DNA from: Paenibacillus sp. 32352 | Lineage (GTDB): Bacteria > Bacillota > Bacilli > Paenibacillales > NBRC-103111 | Direction: 5' to 3' | Length of the DNA: 64,000 bases | Assembly: GCF_002042965.1 (NCBI RefSeq) | Contig: NZ_MZNT01000015.1 | Span: 1-64,000 of the forward strand | Shown: positions 1 through 9,400 of the stretch, piece after piece | Numbering within the stretch: the stretch's first letter is position 1 | Layout of the letters: each line of letters begins with the position of its first letter | Translations under genes and position numbers: made by a program | Notes under the pieces: generated by a model | Database searches by the model: none | What the model was told of the DNA's origin: nothing | What the model saw: only the letters and a program-made list of their open reading frames with translations

Positions 1-75
1 GCGGAAGTGGCTCAGCGGTAGAGCATCGCCTTGCCAAGGCGAGGGTCGCGGGTTCGATTCCCGTCTTCCGCTCCA
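1..75 (+). tRNA. tRNA-Gly (GCC)
   Basis: Full cloverleaf: the acceptor arms GCGGAAG and CTTCCGC pair, the anticodon loop is TTGCCAA with anticodon GCC, the T-loop is GGTTCGATTCC, and CCA is encoded. It begins at base 1, so the tRNA cluster probably continues to the left. It is identical to the copy at 144. Confidence 0.97.
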
Positions 76-143
76 ATCTCTCAAAAAACACTTGCTTTTT
101 AGAAAACATTATCTTATAATTATTCTTGTTCTTTCTGAAATGT

Positions 144-218
144 GCGGAAGTGGCTCAGCGGTAGAGCATCGCCTTGCCAAGGCGAGGGTCGCGGGTTCGA
201 TTCCCGTCTTCCGCTCCA
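144..218 (+). tRNA. tRNA-Gly (GCC), second identical copy
   Basis: Base-for-base duplicate of the gene at 1-75, including encoded CCA, separated from it by 68 bases of AT-rich spacer. Anticodon GCC. The duplication points to a gene-dosage role for the major Gly isoacceptor. Confidence 0.97.
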
Positions 219-223
219 GAAAT

Positions 224-306
224 GCCGGTATGGCGGAATTGGCAGACGCGCGCGACTCAAAATCGTGAGGGAAACCGTGGGGGTTCAAGTCCCTCTACCG
301 GCACCA
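224..306 (+). tRNA. tRNA-Leu (CAA)
   Basis: Class II tRNA of 83 nt with a variable arm (GTGAGGGAAACCGTG region), acceptor arms GCCGGTA/TACCGGC, anticodon loop CTCAAAA with anticodon CAA, and encoded CCA. Confidence 0.95.
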
Positions 307-313
307 TAATTAA

Positions 314-390
314 CGGGATGTAGCTCAGCTTGGTAGAGCACCTGGTTTGGGACCAGGGGGTCGCATGTTCGAATCGTGTCATCCCGACCA
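314..390 (+). tRNA. tRNA-Pro (TGG)
   Basis: Acceptor arms CGGGATG/CATCCCG, anticodon stem CCTGG/CCAGG with loop TTTGGGA and anticodon TGG, encoded CCA. It lies seven bases after tRNA-Leu in the same array. Confidence 0.95.
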
Positions 391-411
391 TAATGTTTTC
401 TATAGTATTGA

Positions 412-485
412 GCGGGTGTAGTTCAATGGTAGAACTCCAGCCTTCCAAGCTGGTAGCGTGGGTTCGATTCCCATCACCCGCTCCA
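412..485 (+). tRNA. tRNA-Gly (TCC)
   Basis: Acceptor arms GCGGGTG/CACCCGC, anticodon stem CCAGC/GCTGG, loop CTTCCAA with anticodon TCC, encoded CCA. With the GCC isoacceptor upstream it completes reading of glycine codons. Confidence 0.95.
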
Positions 486-492
486 TATTTAT

Positions 493-566
493 GTTCCAGT
501 AGCTCAGCTGGATAGAGCAACGGCCTTCTAAGCCGTTGGTCGGGGGTTCGAATCCCTCCTGGGACG
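493..566 (+). tRNA. tRNA-Arg (TCT)
   Basis: Acceptor arms GTTCCAG/CTGGGAC (one T-G wobble), anticodon stem ACGGC/GCCGT with loop CTTCTAA and anticodon TCT for AGA/AGG codons. Unlike the other five tRNAs here the CCA end is not encoded (CTT follows the discriminator), so CCA must be added by the nucleotidyltransferase. Confidence 0.93.
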
Positions 567-574
567 CTTCTTAT

Positions 575-613
575 AAAACCACAGCCATCCATCGCGGATG
601 GTTTTTTATTTTG
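575..613 (+). terminator. terminator of the tRNA array
   Basis: Hairpin CCATCC-atcgc-GGATGG followed by a T-rich run, with an A-rich left flank, directly after the last tRNA. Confidence 0.8.
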
Positions 614-1105
614 TTTGCAGCTCTTAATAAACCTCTAGCTTAACATTTAGCAGCCTTAAATTCTTTTCCTTTCATTTAGGGAGACGAGATTTAAGTGCTG
701 TTTTTTTATATTGTATAGGTAATCTGGAGTTATGGGGCCGGATGCTGTTAAATCAAACGGGGAACATCATGAGGTTATGAATGATCTATAATCAGTTATA
801 AACTTACCAGCCTATACAGGATCGGATAAGGTTTCGAAAGCCAGTATCCACCGACGCATTCAGCCTTCATTAGTGTATAGAATGGGGTAATATGGATAGT
901 TTGGTTGGATGGTTTACAATCTGATAACCATTGTGACTTTTATGTACTGACTAAGAGGCGTTAAAGCGCTCATAAGGGTGAGTATAGTAAGCCAATATAA
1001 AGGGGTTATTCACCGCATTTAAAAGGACCTTCTAGGGTCCTCTCAGTAGGTTTAGAGCGATTCAGAACGGGGGCTTGAATAGAGCTTTTGGGGATTGGAG
1101 TATAC
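614..1105. other. non-coding gap between tRNAs and bioB
   Basis: About 490 bases without a convincing gene on either strand; reading frames are short and lack ribosome sites. The only structure noted is a small hairpin at 1024-1041 (AGGACC/GGTCCT) with no T tract. Confidence 0.5.
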
Positions 1106-1116
1106 TTACAAATTAA

Positions 1117-1150
1117 TTGTAAACCTAAAATATAATAATATGGTTGACAA
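1117..1150 (+). promoter_or_regulatory. BirA-type biotin operator over the bioB promoter
   Basis: TTGTAAACC (1117-1125), a 16-base spacer and GGTTGACAA (1142-1150) form an inverted repeat matching the Firmicute biotin repressor site (TTGTnAACC with a 15-16 base gap). A perfect TATAAT (1131-1136) lies inside the spacer, so BirA with biotinyl-5'-AMP would cover the -10 region. The -35 (TTACAA near 1106) is weak. bioB starts about 90 bases downstream. Confidence 0.8.
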
Positions 1151-1238
1151 TTTACCTGGACTATTTAAAAATAAATAGAGTATGAGGCAAACCGTATTGG
1201 ACCTATATAAAAAAAGAATTCGATAAAAGGAGAACCCT

Positions 1239-2231
1239 ATGAAAACAATACATACAGATTGGAACGAACTGGCGGAGAAAGCACTGAGGGGACAGCCGTT
1301 AACGATGGAGGAAGGACTGTCCGTGTTGGAGGCTGAAGATAAGGAACTACTGGCCATCATGAACAGCGCGTACAAAGTAAGACATCATCATTACGGAAAC
1401 AAAGTAAAGCTGAACCTGATTATTAACGCGAAGAGCGGGCTATGTCCGGAGGACTGCGGGTACTGTTCGCAATCGATCGTATCGAAGGCGCCCATATCCA
1501 AGTACCCGCTGCTTGAAAAGGAAACGCTGATAGAAGGCGCACGCAAAGCGTTGGAGATGAAGGTTGGAACATACTGCATTGTAGCCAGCGGAAAGGGCCC
1601 GACAAGCAAAGAGCTGGATCAGGTCATCGAAGCTGTTCGTGAGATAAAAGCAGCGATGCCTTTGAAAATATGCGCATGTCTTGGGATTTTGGCGGAAGAT
1701 CAGGCTGTACGGCTTAAGGAGGCAGGAGTAGACCGATACAATCATAATTTGAATACAAGCCGCCGCCACTTTCCCAGCATTACTACGACACATACCTATG
1801 AGGACCGGCAGGAGACGGTACAGAAGGCAAAAGCGGCAGGAATGTCGCCTTGCTCAGGGTGTATCATCGGGATGGGAGAGACGAACGAGGAGATCGTAGA
1901 AATGGCGTATGCATTACGTGAATTGGAGGCGGACTCGATTCCGGTGAACTTTTTGAATCCGATTCCCGGAACGCCGTTGGAGGGGCAGAAGGGGCTGAAT
2001 CCTCGCCAATGCTTGAAGGTGCTGGCTCTGATGCGATTTATGAATCCATCCAAGGAGATTCGAATTGCTGGGGGGCGTGAGCTGAACCTCCGCTCATTGC
2101 AAGCACTCGGGTTGTATGCGGCGAATTCCGTATTTGTTGGAGATTACTTAACGACCGCTGGTCAGGAGACTTCAGAAGATCATCGAATGATTGAAGATCT
2201 TGGGTTTGAAATCGAGATATGCGCGTTGTAA
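1239..2231 (+). CDS. bioB: biotin synthase
   Basis: Radical SAM enzyme that inserts sulfur into dethiobiotin, the last step of biotin synthesis. The protein of 330 aa carries the [4Fe-4S]-binding Cys69-x3-Cys73-x2-Cys76 (CPEDCGYC) and the family motifs YNHNLNTS and GGRE. Length is normal for BioB. Start ATG 1239 has AAAGGAG seven bases upstream. It stands alone, with no bioADF or bioW/I genes next to it, and the kduD gene that follows is unrelated, but the BirA operator upstream ties it to biotin supply. A cell with only this gene in the locus would rely on other loci, or on imported dethiobiotin, for the earlier steps (inference). Confidence 0.96.
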   Translation: MKTIHTDWNELAEKALRGQPLTMEEGLSVLEAEDKELLAIMNSAYKVRHHHYGNKVKLNLIINAKSGLCPEDCGYCSQSIVSKAPISKYPLLEKETLIEGARKALEMKVGTYCIVASGKGPTSKELDQVIEAVREIKAAMPLKICACLGILAEDQAVRLKEAGVDRYNHNLNTSRRHFPSITTTHTYEDRQETVQKAKAAGMSPCSGCIIGMGETNEEIVEMAYALRELEADSIPVNFLNPIPGTPLEGQKGLNPRQCLKVLALMRFMNPSKEIRIAGGRELNLRSLQALGLYAANSVFVGDYLTTAGQETSEDHRMIEDLGFEIEICAL

Positions 2232-2352
2232 TTAGGGGTATCTTATTAGTGAACAAATTATTGCAAAATTGCCAATTATGAAAGAATGAGTCTGAAATTT
2301 TCATAGGCGCTATGGCACATTAGGGGTACTTCACTTATAATAAGAAGTGTGG

Positions 2353-2380
2353 ACAACCCTAGGAACTGGGGTTTTGTTAT
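2353..2380 (+). terminator. possible bioB terminator
   Basis: AACCC-taggaactg-GGGTT stem followed by TTGTTAT, about 120 bases after the bioB stop. The stem is short, so the call is tentative. A short palindrome AAACGTTT (2387-2394) follows just before kduD and could be part of a LacI-family or CcpA-like site, but the match is too short to name. Confidence 0.4.
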
Positions 2381-2409
2381 TATATAAAACGTTTAAACGA
2401 GGTGTAGAG

Positions 2410-3165
2410 ATGAATTTATTTGATTTGACCGGCAAAGTTGCTATTGTAACGGGTGGAGCCGTAGGTCTTGGTGGCGGAATCTCTTTGGGATTAGCGCAAG
2501 CGGGCGCCGATATCGTGATTGTTACAAGCAATGACCGCAATAGAGAGACTCAACAAAAAATCGAGGCTATGGGCCGCAAAGTACACACTATCGTTGCGAA
2601 CCTGTCCGATGAAAAAGAATATCCGCGCGTTGTCAGCGAAGCGCTGAACGCATTCGGTAAAATCGATATTTTGGTTAATAATGCAGGGATTATTCGTCGT
2701 ACTCCTGCTGCAGATCATTCCGCTCAAGATTGGCACGATGTGATTAACCTGAACCTGAATGCATCGTTCTTCTTGTGTCAATTGGTAGGCCGCGAGATGA
2801 TCAAGCAAGGCTCCGGTAAAATCATTAACATCGCTTCCATGCTGAGCTTCCAAGGCGGTATCAACGTTCCTGGATATACAGCTTCCAAGCATGCGATCGC
2901 AGGTGTTACGAAAGCATTGGCAAACGAATGGGCAAGCAAAGGCGTTCAAGTAAACGCGATTGCACCTGGATATATGTCTACAGACAACACGGCTGCATTG
3001 CGTGCAGACGAAGAGCGCAGCTCGCAAATTTTGGTTCGTATTCCTGCTGGTCGTTGGGGCACTACAGAAGATTTGCAAGGTCCTGCTGTATTCCTGGCTT
3101 CCGCAGCTTCGGACTATATGAACGGTCACGTGCTTTGCGTTGACGGCGGATGGATGAACCGATAA
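2410..3165 (+). CDS. kduD: 2-dehydro-3-deoxy-D-gluconate 5-dehydrogenase
   Basis: Short-chain dehydrogenase that interconverts 2,5-diketo-3-deoxygluconate and KDG with NAD(H), in breakdown of unsaturated uronates from pectin. The 251-aa protein shows the Rossmann TGGAVGLGGG motif (res 14-23), NNAG (90-93), catalytic Ser143, Tyr156 and Lys160, and the KduD-type RIPAGRWG near the C-terminus. The ATG at 2410 is preferred over an upstream in-frame codon because GAGGTG lies just before it and homologues begin with this MNLFDLTGK sequence. It heads kduD-kdgK-eda, which together take diketo-deoxygluconate to pyruvate and glyceraldehyde-3-phosphate. kduI is not in the window. Confidence 0.92.
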   Translation: MNLFDLTGKVAIVTGGAVGLGGGISLGLAQAGADIVIVTSNDRNRETQQKIEAMGRKVHTIVANLSDEKEYPRVVSEALNAFGKIDILVNNAGIIRRTPAADHSAQDWHDVINLNLNASFFLCQLVGREMIKQGSGKIINIASMLSFQGGINVPGYTASKHAIAGVTKALANEWASKGVQVNAIAPGYMSTDNTAALRADEERSSQILVRIPAGRWGTTEDLQGPAVFLASAASDYMNGHVLCVDGGWMNR

Positions 3166-4142
3166 TGACGGCACAACAAGGATCTACTCAAATGTTTCAA
3201 CCGGAGATCATTACCTTTGGGGAAACAATGGCGCTTATGATGCCTGCAGGTACCAAAGGAATTGAATATTCGTCGCAATTTCAAGGTCTGTTCGGCGGTG
3301 CGGAGAGCAATGTGGCTATCGGTGTCGCCCGTCTAGGTCATCGCGTAGGCTGGTTCAGCCGCCTGGGTAAAGATCCGTTCGGACGGATGATCCTGAAAAA
3401 AATCCGCGGCGAAGGCGTTGACGTTTCGCGTGTTGAGCTTACGACAGAGGCTCCTACAGGGCTGATGCTTCGCGAAGTCGTATCCGGTAAAACATCGGTG
3501 TACTACTACCGCAAAAACTCGGCAGCCAGCACACTGAAGCCGGAGCATCTGGACGAGGAATATATTAAACAGGCTAAATACCTGCATGTAACCGGCATTA
3601 CACCGGCACTCAGCGAGTCCTGCCGCGAGGCGGCCAAAGAGGCTATGCGTCTTGCACGCAAGCACGGTGTGAAGGTATGCTTCGATCCGAACCTACGCCT
3701 CAAGCTATGGTCGATTGAAGAGGCACGCGGAGTACTGCTCGATATGGCGAAGGAAGCCGATTACTTCCTTCCGGGATTGGATGAGCTAAAGCTGCTGTAT
3801 CAAACGGAGAGCTTTGACGAGATCATTCAACGTCTGGGAGAACTGGATGCGGTGAGCATCGTCAAAGGCGGAGACGACGAAACCTACGTGGTGGAGAAGG
3901 GCAGCATTACTGCTGTGCCTTACTTCAAGGCGGAGCAAGTCGTAGATACGGTGGGAGCCGGAGACGGCTTCTGCGCCGGATTTATCGTCGGTCTATTGAA
4001 GGGCTACAGCCATGTGGAAGCCGTTCGTCTCGGGAATTTGATCGGAAGCATGGTTGTACAAATGGAAGGCGACTGGGAAGGTATCCCGACTTGGGAGCAG
4101 GTTGAGGCTGTTCTGAATAACGTGAAGCACGTAGAGCGCTAA
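3165..4142 (+). CDS. kdgK: 2-dehydro-3-deoxygluconokinase (PfkB family)
   Basis: Phosphorylates 2-keto-3-deoxygluconate to KDPG, the substrate of the next gene. The 325-aa protein has the PfkB N-terminal GG motif region (FGGAESNVA) and the C-terminal signature DTVGAGDGF (res 261-269), whose Asp267 is the expected catalytic base. The start is ambiguous: ATG 3165 overlaps the kduD stop (TAATG, translational coupling), while ATG 3192 has AAGGA nine bases upstream and gives the homologous start MFQPEIITFGE. Coupling is taken here. The enzyme could also act on related 2-keto-deoxy sugar acids, but the kduD and eda neighbours support KDG. Confidence 0.9.
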   Translation: MTAQQGSTQMFQPEIITFGETMALMMPAGTKGIEYSSQFQGLFGGAESNVAIGVARLGHRVGWFSRLGKDPFGRMILKKIRGEGVDVSRVELTTEAPTGLMLREVVSGKTSVYYYRKNSAASTLKPEHLDEEYIKQAKYLHVTGITPALSESCREAAKEAMRLARKHGVKVCFDPNLRLKLWSIEEARGVLLDMAKEADYFLPGLDELKLLYQTESFDEIIQRLGELDAVSIVKGGDDETYVVEKGSITAVPYFKAEQVVDTVGAGDGFCAGFIVGLLKGYSHVEAVRLGNLIGSMVVQMEGDWEGIPTWEQVEAVLNNVKHVER

Positions 4143-4237
4143 GAACAGAATCGATCCGGGCGTCCGGCTATATTGCAACAGCTTATTGTTTCATTGATCA
4201 GCTCCAAACTAGATGCTAAGGAACGGAGAAACCCAAT

Positions 4238-4903
4238 ATGAAAAAAATAAAGCTGCTTCAACAAATTACTACGGAAGGTGTCGTTGCCGTACTACGCGGC
4301 GAGACGCCGGAGGAAGTCGTAGAGATGGCCGAACAAGCCATCGAGGGCGGCATTAAGGTCATCGAAGTAACGATGACCGTGCCTTTCGCTCTGCAAGCGA
4401 TTGAGACGCTTGCCAAAAAATATTCCAGCACGACGCAGGATCCGTCCAAATACGCGATCATCGGCGTAGGTACCGTGCTGGATCCGGAAACGGCACGCGC
4501 CGCGATCCTCAGCGGCTCCGAGTTCGTCGTAGGCCCTTCTTTGAATCCTGCGACGGTGACTCTGTGCAACCGGTACCGTGTGCCTGTTATGCCGGGCGTT
4601 ATGACGGTTCACGAGATCCAGCAAGCTCTGGAGCTTGGCGTAGACATCGTGAAGCTGTTCCCGGGCAATTTGTACTCGCCTTCGACGATCAAGGCGATCA
4701 AAGGACCTATGCCGCAGGCTAACATCATGCCTACAGGCGGTGTATCTCTCAGCAATCTGGCTGATTGGATTAAAGCCGGTGCTGTAGCGGTAGGTATTGG
4801 TTCCGACTTGACCACGGAAGCGGTAAAAGAACGCAATTACAGCCTCGTAGCGAAAAAAGCGGCTCAATACATTGAGGCTTACCGCGCGGCTAAACAAGGC
4901 TAA
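4238..4903 (+). CDS. eda: KDPG/KHG aldolase
   Basis: Class I aldolase that cleaves 2-keto-3-deoxy-6-phosphogluconate to pyruvate and glyceraldehyde-3-phosphate. The 221-aa chain has Glu43 in VIEVTM and the Schiff-base Lys139 in VKLFPG, plus the phosphate-binding PTGGV loop. Length and motifs are standard for Eda. ATG 4238 has GGAG upstream. It lies 95 bases after kdgK with no terminator between, so the three genes probably form one transcript ended by the hairpin at 4923. Confidence 0.94.
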   Translation: MKKIKLLQQITTEGVVAVLRGETPEEVVEMAEQAIEGGIKVIEVTMTVPFALQAIETLAKKYSSTTQDPSKYAIIGVGTVLDPETARAAILSGSEFVVGPSLNPATVTLCNRYRVPVMPGVMTVHEIQQALELGVDIVKLFPGNLYSPSTIKAIKGPMPQANIMPTGGVSLSNLADWIKAGAVAVGIGSDLTTEAVKERNYSLVAKKAAQYIEAYRAAKQG

Positions 4904-4922
4904 ATTATAAGATTCTTTCATT

Positions 4923-4971
4923 AAAAAGGAAGCTGTCTTCTCTGACAAGAGAAACCGGCTTCCTTTTTTTT
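4923..4971 (+). terminator. terminator after eda
   Basis: AAAGGAAGC and GCTTCCTTT arms with a 24-base loop that has its own small stem (CTTCTC/GAGAA), followed by eight Ts. Confidence 0.88.
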
Positions 4972-5150
4972 GTAATAAGGTCCTAGGGGGAGAATTTTTT
5001 TAAAACTGCATTTTTCCGGTCCTATGTTGATCTATGTAGGATTAATATGCTGTTCGAAAAATTGATCTGCAACATAACCCGCACTTTCACCGTTATAATG
5101 GCATCAGGAAAAGAATTGAATAAATGTATTGAGGAAGGGGGATTCAAAAG

Positions 5151-5630
5151 ATGAAGAAATGGGCAGGGCTATGCTTAGCGATAATACTATTATGGGGGAT
5201 TGCCATACCTTCAGTCTCCGCACTATCCTGCGCGCCGCCTCGGCCTCCCAAGGAGGAGATGGACTATTCCGAGCTCGTGTTCAAAGGAAGGCTTTTGTCG
5301 GAAACAAAGGAGAAGCTAACATTTCAGGTGCTTGCCGTATGGAAGGGAGACCTCCATGAGACGGTGACATTAAATCAGAACCACTGGACCGAGTTTGAAG
5401 CAGGGGAGGAATATATCATTTTCGCAGGCAGAGATGAGGGGAAGCTGCGTCCGAAGCTGTGCGGCAATACCGGGTTAGCGAGCTCGTTCGATGAAACGAC
5501 TCTGGGAGAAACGACAGTTGTTATTTCCAAGAGCAACGTTGGATTACAAATAGCCCTCGCTGTGATAGCGGGGGTGGCCGTTGTAGCTGGTGCAGGGATT
5601 ATCTTTGTCAAGCATAGGGGCAGGCAATGA
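5151..5630 (+). CDS. exported, C-terminally anchored TIMP/NTR-like protein
   Basis: A 159-aa protein with an N-terminal signal peptide (cut likely after SVSA near res 24), then SCAPP and a VFKGRL stretch followed by beta-rich sequence (KLTFQVLAVWKG). This resembles the start of netrin/TIMP-like OB-fold proteins found in Bacilli. Cysteines at about res 27 and 105 could form a disulfide. A single membrane helix (about res 128-152) and a basic tail (KHRGRQ) at the C-terminus would hold it on the outer face of the membrane. ATG 5151 has GGAAGGGGG upstream, and a TATAAT lies at 5094-5099. Its role is unknown; the fold call is from visual similarity only. Confidence 0.7.
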   Translation: MKKWAGLCLAIILLWGIAIPSVSALSCAPPRPPKEEMDYSELVFKGRLLSETKEKLTFQVLAVWKGDLHETVTLNQNHWTEFEAGEEYIIFAGRDEGKLRPKLCGNTGLASSFDETTLGETTVVISKSNVGLQIALAVIAGVAVVAGAGIIFVKHRGRQ

Positions 5631-5661
5631 AATGCGATAGAATGGGAGGGAACAACCAATT

Positions 5662-6112
5662 ATGAGTTGTTTAGAGAACCCCTTATTGAGCATCCGGCAT
5701 GCATCCATTAAAATAGAAACCTTATTGACGGAATGCAAAAGATTTTTAAGATATTCAACAAGCAGGCTTCAGGATGTGTTTTCTATGGTGTCAGACTTCC
5801 CGCATGGGTGAGCTTTTCGTTAAGCATGTCGAAACAGCAAATGCGGTAGCTTATTTGCAGCAATCGGAGACGTTCCATTCGGAAGCAAAGCTTCCAGCTA
5901 TTCCTAAGCCGCTTCATTCCTTTCCGACATTAAACAGATATGCCCACGTAAATGATTGGATAGAGAGGAGGTACCAGGTTCGCCTGATTCCCCAGGCATG
6001 GAGGGGCGGGATCACCAGGCTGCCGCAAAAGCTGCCATACTTGTTTGTGAGGAAAGTTATAATAGCGTTAGAAGCTTATACAAGGCTAGGAGGCAGGCCT
6101 GGCCTATCATGA
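5662..6112 (+). pseudogene. possible frameshifted gene remnant
   Basis: A 49-codon frame starts at ATG 5662 behind GGGAGGG and ends at TGA 5809-5811. A second frame one base ahead is open across that stop and runs to 6112. Joining them by skipping one base near 5807 gives a single frame of about 150 codons. The combined product is not recognised; it has a basic Arg/Gln-rich C-terminal half and no signal peptide or membrane segment. The join could be a mutation, or chance overlap of two non-coding frames. No other gene is visible between 5631 and 6417. Confidence 0.3.
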
Positions 6113-6417
6113 TTAGTAAATGCTCCGCTAATTAAGATATAGGCTCTAAACTCGTCAGTTACTCCGCGCACCTGCGATCCGCCAATGGATCGTCCTTATC
6201 TTCTTGGTCTCCTCCTGATTTCCGCACATAGCACACACTCTTTAATAATTAAAAAGCGACAGATTCGATCTATGACAAATAACCCTATAAAGCCATCCAA
6301 GCCGCTAACGCGGCGCTATAGGTGATAAAAGTGGGATATCAGAGAAACATCCGGGGTAATGGAGGGATGACTGCGAAGGTGATTTGGATAAATCGCGGGG
6401 GACCCGAAAGTTTAAGA

Positions 6418-6457
6418 CATAAAAAAATCCCACCAGAACAAAGGTTCTGATGGGATC
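6418..6457 (-). terminator. terminator of gltB
   Basis: Read leftward: ATCCCATCAGAAC-ctttG-TTCTGGTGGGAT then a run of seven Ts. It lies about 25 bases after the gltB stop. The stretch 6113-6417 holds nothing else recognisable. Confidence 0.92.
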
Positions 6458-6480
6458 GTATGAGTCCTATGATCGCAGGA

Positions 6481-9400
6481 TTACTCTGTAGCCACCGATT
6501 GGTCGGCTTGCAGGTTCACTGGAGCGATACGCACAAAGCTGGTTTCGAGATTAGCGAGAAGGTGATCGACTTTCGCGGCTGCTTCAGTTTGACCGGAAGC
6601 GGCAAGCTCTTGGCGGTAAGCGCCGAGCAGCTCGTTCAGATCCTTGATGCTTTGCGAACCGACTTTCTCGATTTTCACTTTCGCGCCTTTCGCGATACGG
6701 CGTTGAATAGCCGCTTCGTCCATACCCATTTCTGGGTTCAGGCGCTGATAGATGACACCGCCGGTCATCCCTGCACAAATCCATGGACCTGGGTCGCCAA
6801 GTACAACGGCACGACCATTGGTCATGTATTCGAAGGCGAAGCCTTTCAGGTTCGCGCGGCTTGCAAGTCCGCCCAGCTCATCTTCAAGCGGAGAAGTAAT
6901 CTCGCCGCCGAATACGACGTCTGCACCGGAGAAGCGGATGCAGGCACGAGTATCTGCGTTGCCTTGGATCAGGAACAGACCTTTTTGAGCGCCGTAGCCG
7001 AACGATTTACCAACGGAACCGTTGATGAATTGACCATGGCTGCCTTGCGATTTCAGGATCGCTACTTTACCGCCGAACGACATTTTACCTACGCCGTCCT
7101 CAGCACCGCCGTGAACCGTAATGTCAACGCCGCGTGCGTTGAATGCACCCAAGCCGTTACCCGGTACGGAACCGTCAGTCAAAGTAAGCGATACTGGCGG
7201 CAATTGATCATAGCTGCCGTCAAAACGGTCTCTTACGCGATGGCTGGAGTAGCGGCTTCCGAGAATACGGGATTCCGCATCCACCTTGGACCATCTGCGG
7301 GAAATTGGAGCGTCGAAGGATAAGGAATCCGGGAAGAATTCTTGACCTTCAGCGCCTGCTGCAATACGGATATCGGAGGATACCGCTGCTGCAGCTTCCA
7401 GCTGAGCTTCATGCGCTGCTGCGAAGGAAAGCGGAGCCGGACGCAAAATGTCGGACAAATCGATTTTATCCAGGCAGCTGATTTGCTGCAGCAGGTCGGA
7501 ACGGCCGACAAGCTCTTGGGCGCTGGAGAAGCCTAATTGAGCGACAATTTCGCGAATTTCTTGGCCCATTCCGCCGAACAGACGAACGAGCGAATCTACT
7601 GCTGTATCAAATACACGAGGTACGAAACGGCGAAGACCTTTTTCTTCCGCTTCCTCCATCGAGTCAATTTGTGTTGCAATACCTACGTGGCAAGTATCCA
7701 GGTGACAGCCGCGGCATGTTGTGCAGCCGATAGCCTGCATGGAGATACTGCCGAAGCCGCAGCGGTTTGCACCGAGCATCATCATTTTCACTACATCGGC
7801 ACCGGATTTCAAGCCGCCGTCAGACCAGAGCTCGACTTTGTGACGCAAGCCGGCTTCGATCAAGGCTACGTGAGCCAATTTCGTACCGATTTCTGTAGGC
7901 AAGCCTACATGAGTCAAGGAGTGGATACGTGCAGCACCTGTACCGCCGTCGAAGCCGGAAAGGGTGATAACATCTGCGCCTGCTTTGGCAACGCCGACTG
8001 CAATTGTACCGATACCTGGTACGACAGGAACCTTGACGTTGATTTTCGCCTTACGGCCGCTTGCTTCTTTCAGCTCGGAAATGATTTGCGCCAAGTCCTC
8101 GATAGAGTAAATATCGTGGTTGTTGGATGGCGAGATCAAATCGGAACCGATGGTCGCATTACGTGCGGCAGCGATCTTCGCGGTAACCTTGGAGCCCGGC
8201 AGGTGACCGCCTTCGCCCGGCTTCGCGCCTTGACCGATTTTAATTTCAAGGAAAGCTACGGCGTTAGCCAGCTCTACGTTGATACCAAAACGACCGGATG
8301 CAACTTGGGCACCGCGTGTTCTTTTGTAACGGCCGAGCATATCTTTAATTTCTCCGCCCTCGCCGTTCATGGTTACCATGTTCAGACGCTCACCGGCTTC
8401 TGCATAAGCGCGGAACGCCGTTTCGTTCTGGGAACCGAACGACATGGAGGAGATCAGCATAGGCAAATCATGACCGCCGATACCGATGTCAACCTGAGAT
8501 GGATCCAATGGCTTGCGGCCTTCCTTATGAGCCAGCTCATAGTTGAAGTCGGCAACGTGACGAATGGAGATCGGGTTGCGCTTCTCTTCTTCACGAAGCT
8601 TGTCGCGGTAGTCGGAATAAGGAGCTGTTCCGGCAGCTGCCTCTCCGAGCGCTTTCCACATCCGTTGGAAGAAGTGGAAGTTACGAGCCGCTTTGGCTTT
8701 AGGATTCATAAAGTCGTTGTAGCGGGCTTCCGCGTCTTTTTCCAGCTCGGCAAAGCCGGTACCGGCATTCTCGCTGCCCAGGTAGTTCACGATATCTAAC
8801 ACATCGGATACTTCCGGCTTCAAGCCGATCGACGAGAAGAAGCGGGTATAGCCGCGAAGCTCGTGAGTACCGATAGTGGAAATGACTTTTTCCAAGCCTT
8901 TAGTTAATGCAGTGTAGACTTTACGTGCTGCAGACGCGCCGTTCTTCACAGCGGAGGTTGCAAACAGCAGGTAAGGAGATACGATATCCACGCCCAAGCC
9001 GCATGCAACAGCAATATCATGCAGGTTGCGGATAGCAGCGGAGCGAAGCACAACGGTCGTATGACGGCGCAGGTTATCGCCGAACTGCAATTTTTCCGCG
9101 CGCAGAGCGATATCGACCTTGGATACGGACAGATGCGGATCCATGAACAAACGATCGTTCTGATGAGCAGCAGCGTCATCAAGAATCAGTAATACGGCAC
9201 CGTTCTTAACAGCAGTTACGGCATCCGCAGCCAGCTGATCCAGCGCATCCTTCAGGGATGTGCCGCGAGCGAAGGTAAGAGATAAGGTCGCTACTGCCTG
9301 ATCTCCTTGTGCCTTGAACATCGCACGAAGCTGCTCGAAGCTCGGTTGGCCAAGCTCAGCCAAGGAATCGATACCGTTGCTGCCTTCAAGTACAAGCGGC

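Noticed and set aside
1..566. tRNA array as an integration site of a mobile element
   Set aside because: No integrase gene, no direct repeat of a tRNA 3' end and no phage-like genes were found downstream; the duplicated tRNA-Gly is a full gene copy, not an att fragment.
2491..3174. Leftward frame of 227 codons across kduD
   Set aside because: Antisense to a conserved dehydrogenase, with Cys/His/Arg-rich sequence typical of a shadow frame.
6460..7323. Long rightward frames inside gltB (also 7537-8799 and 9712-10989)
   Set aside because: They lie antisense to a clear glutamate synthase gene, lack ribosome sites and have no domain-like sequence; long antisense frames are expected from its codon bias.
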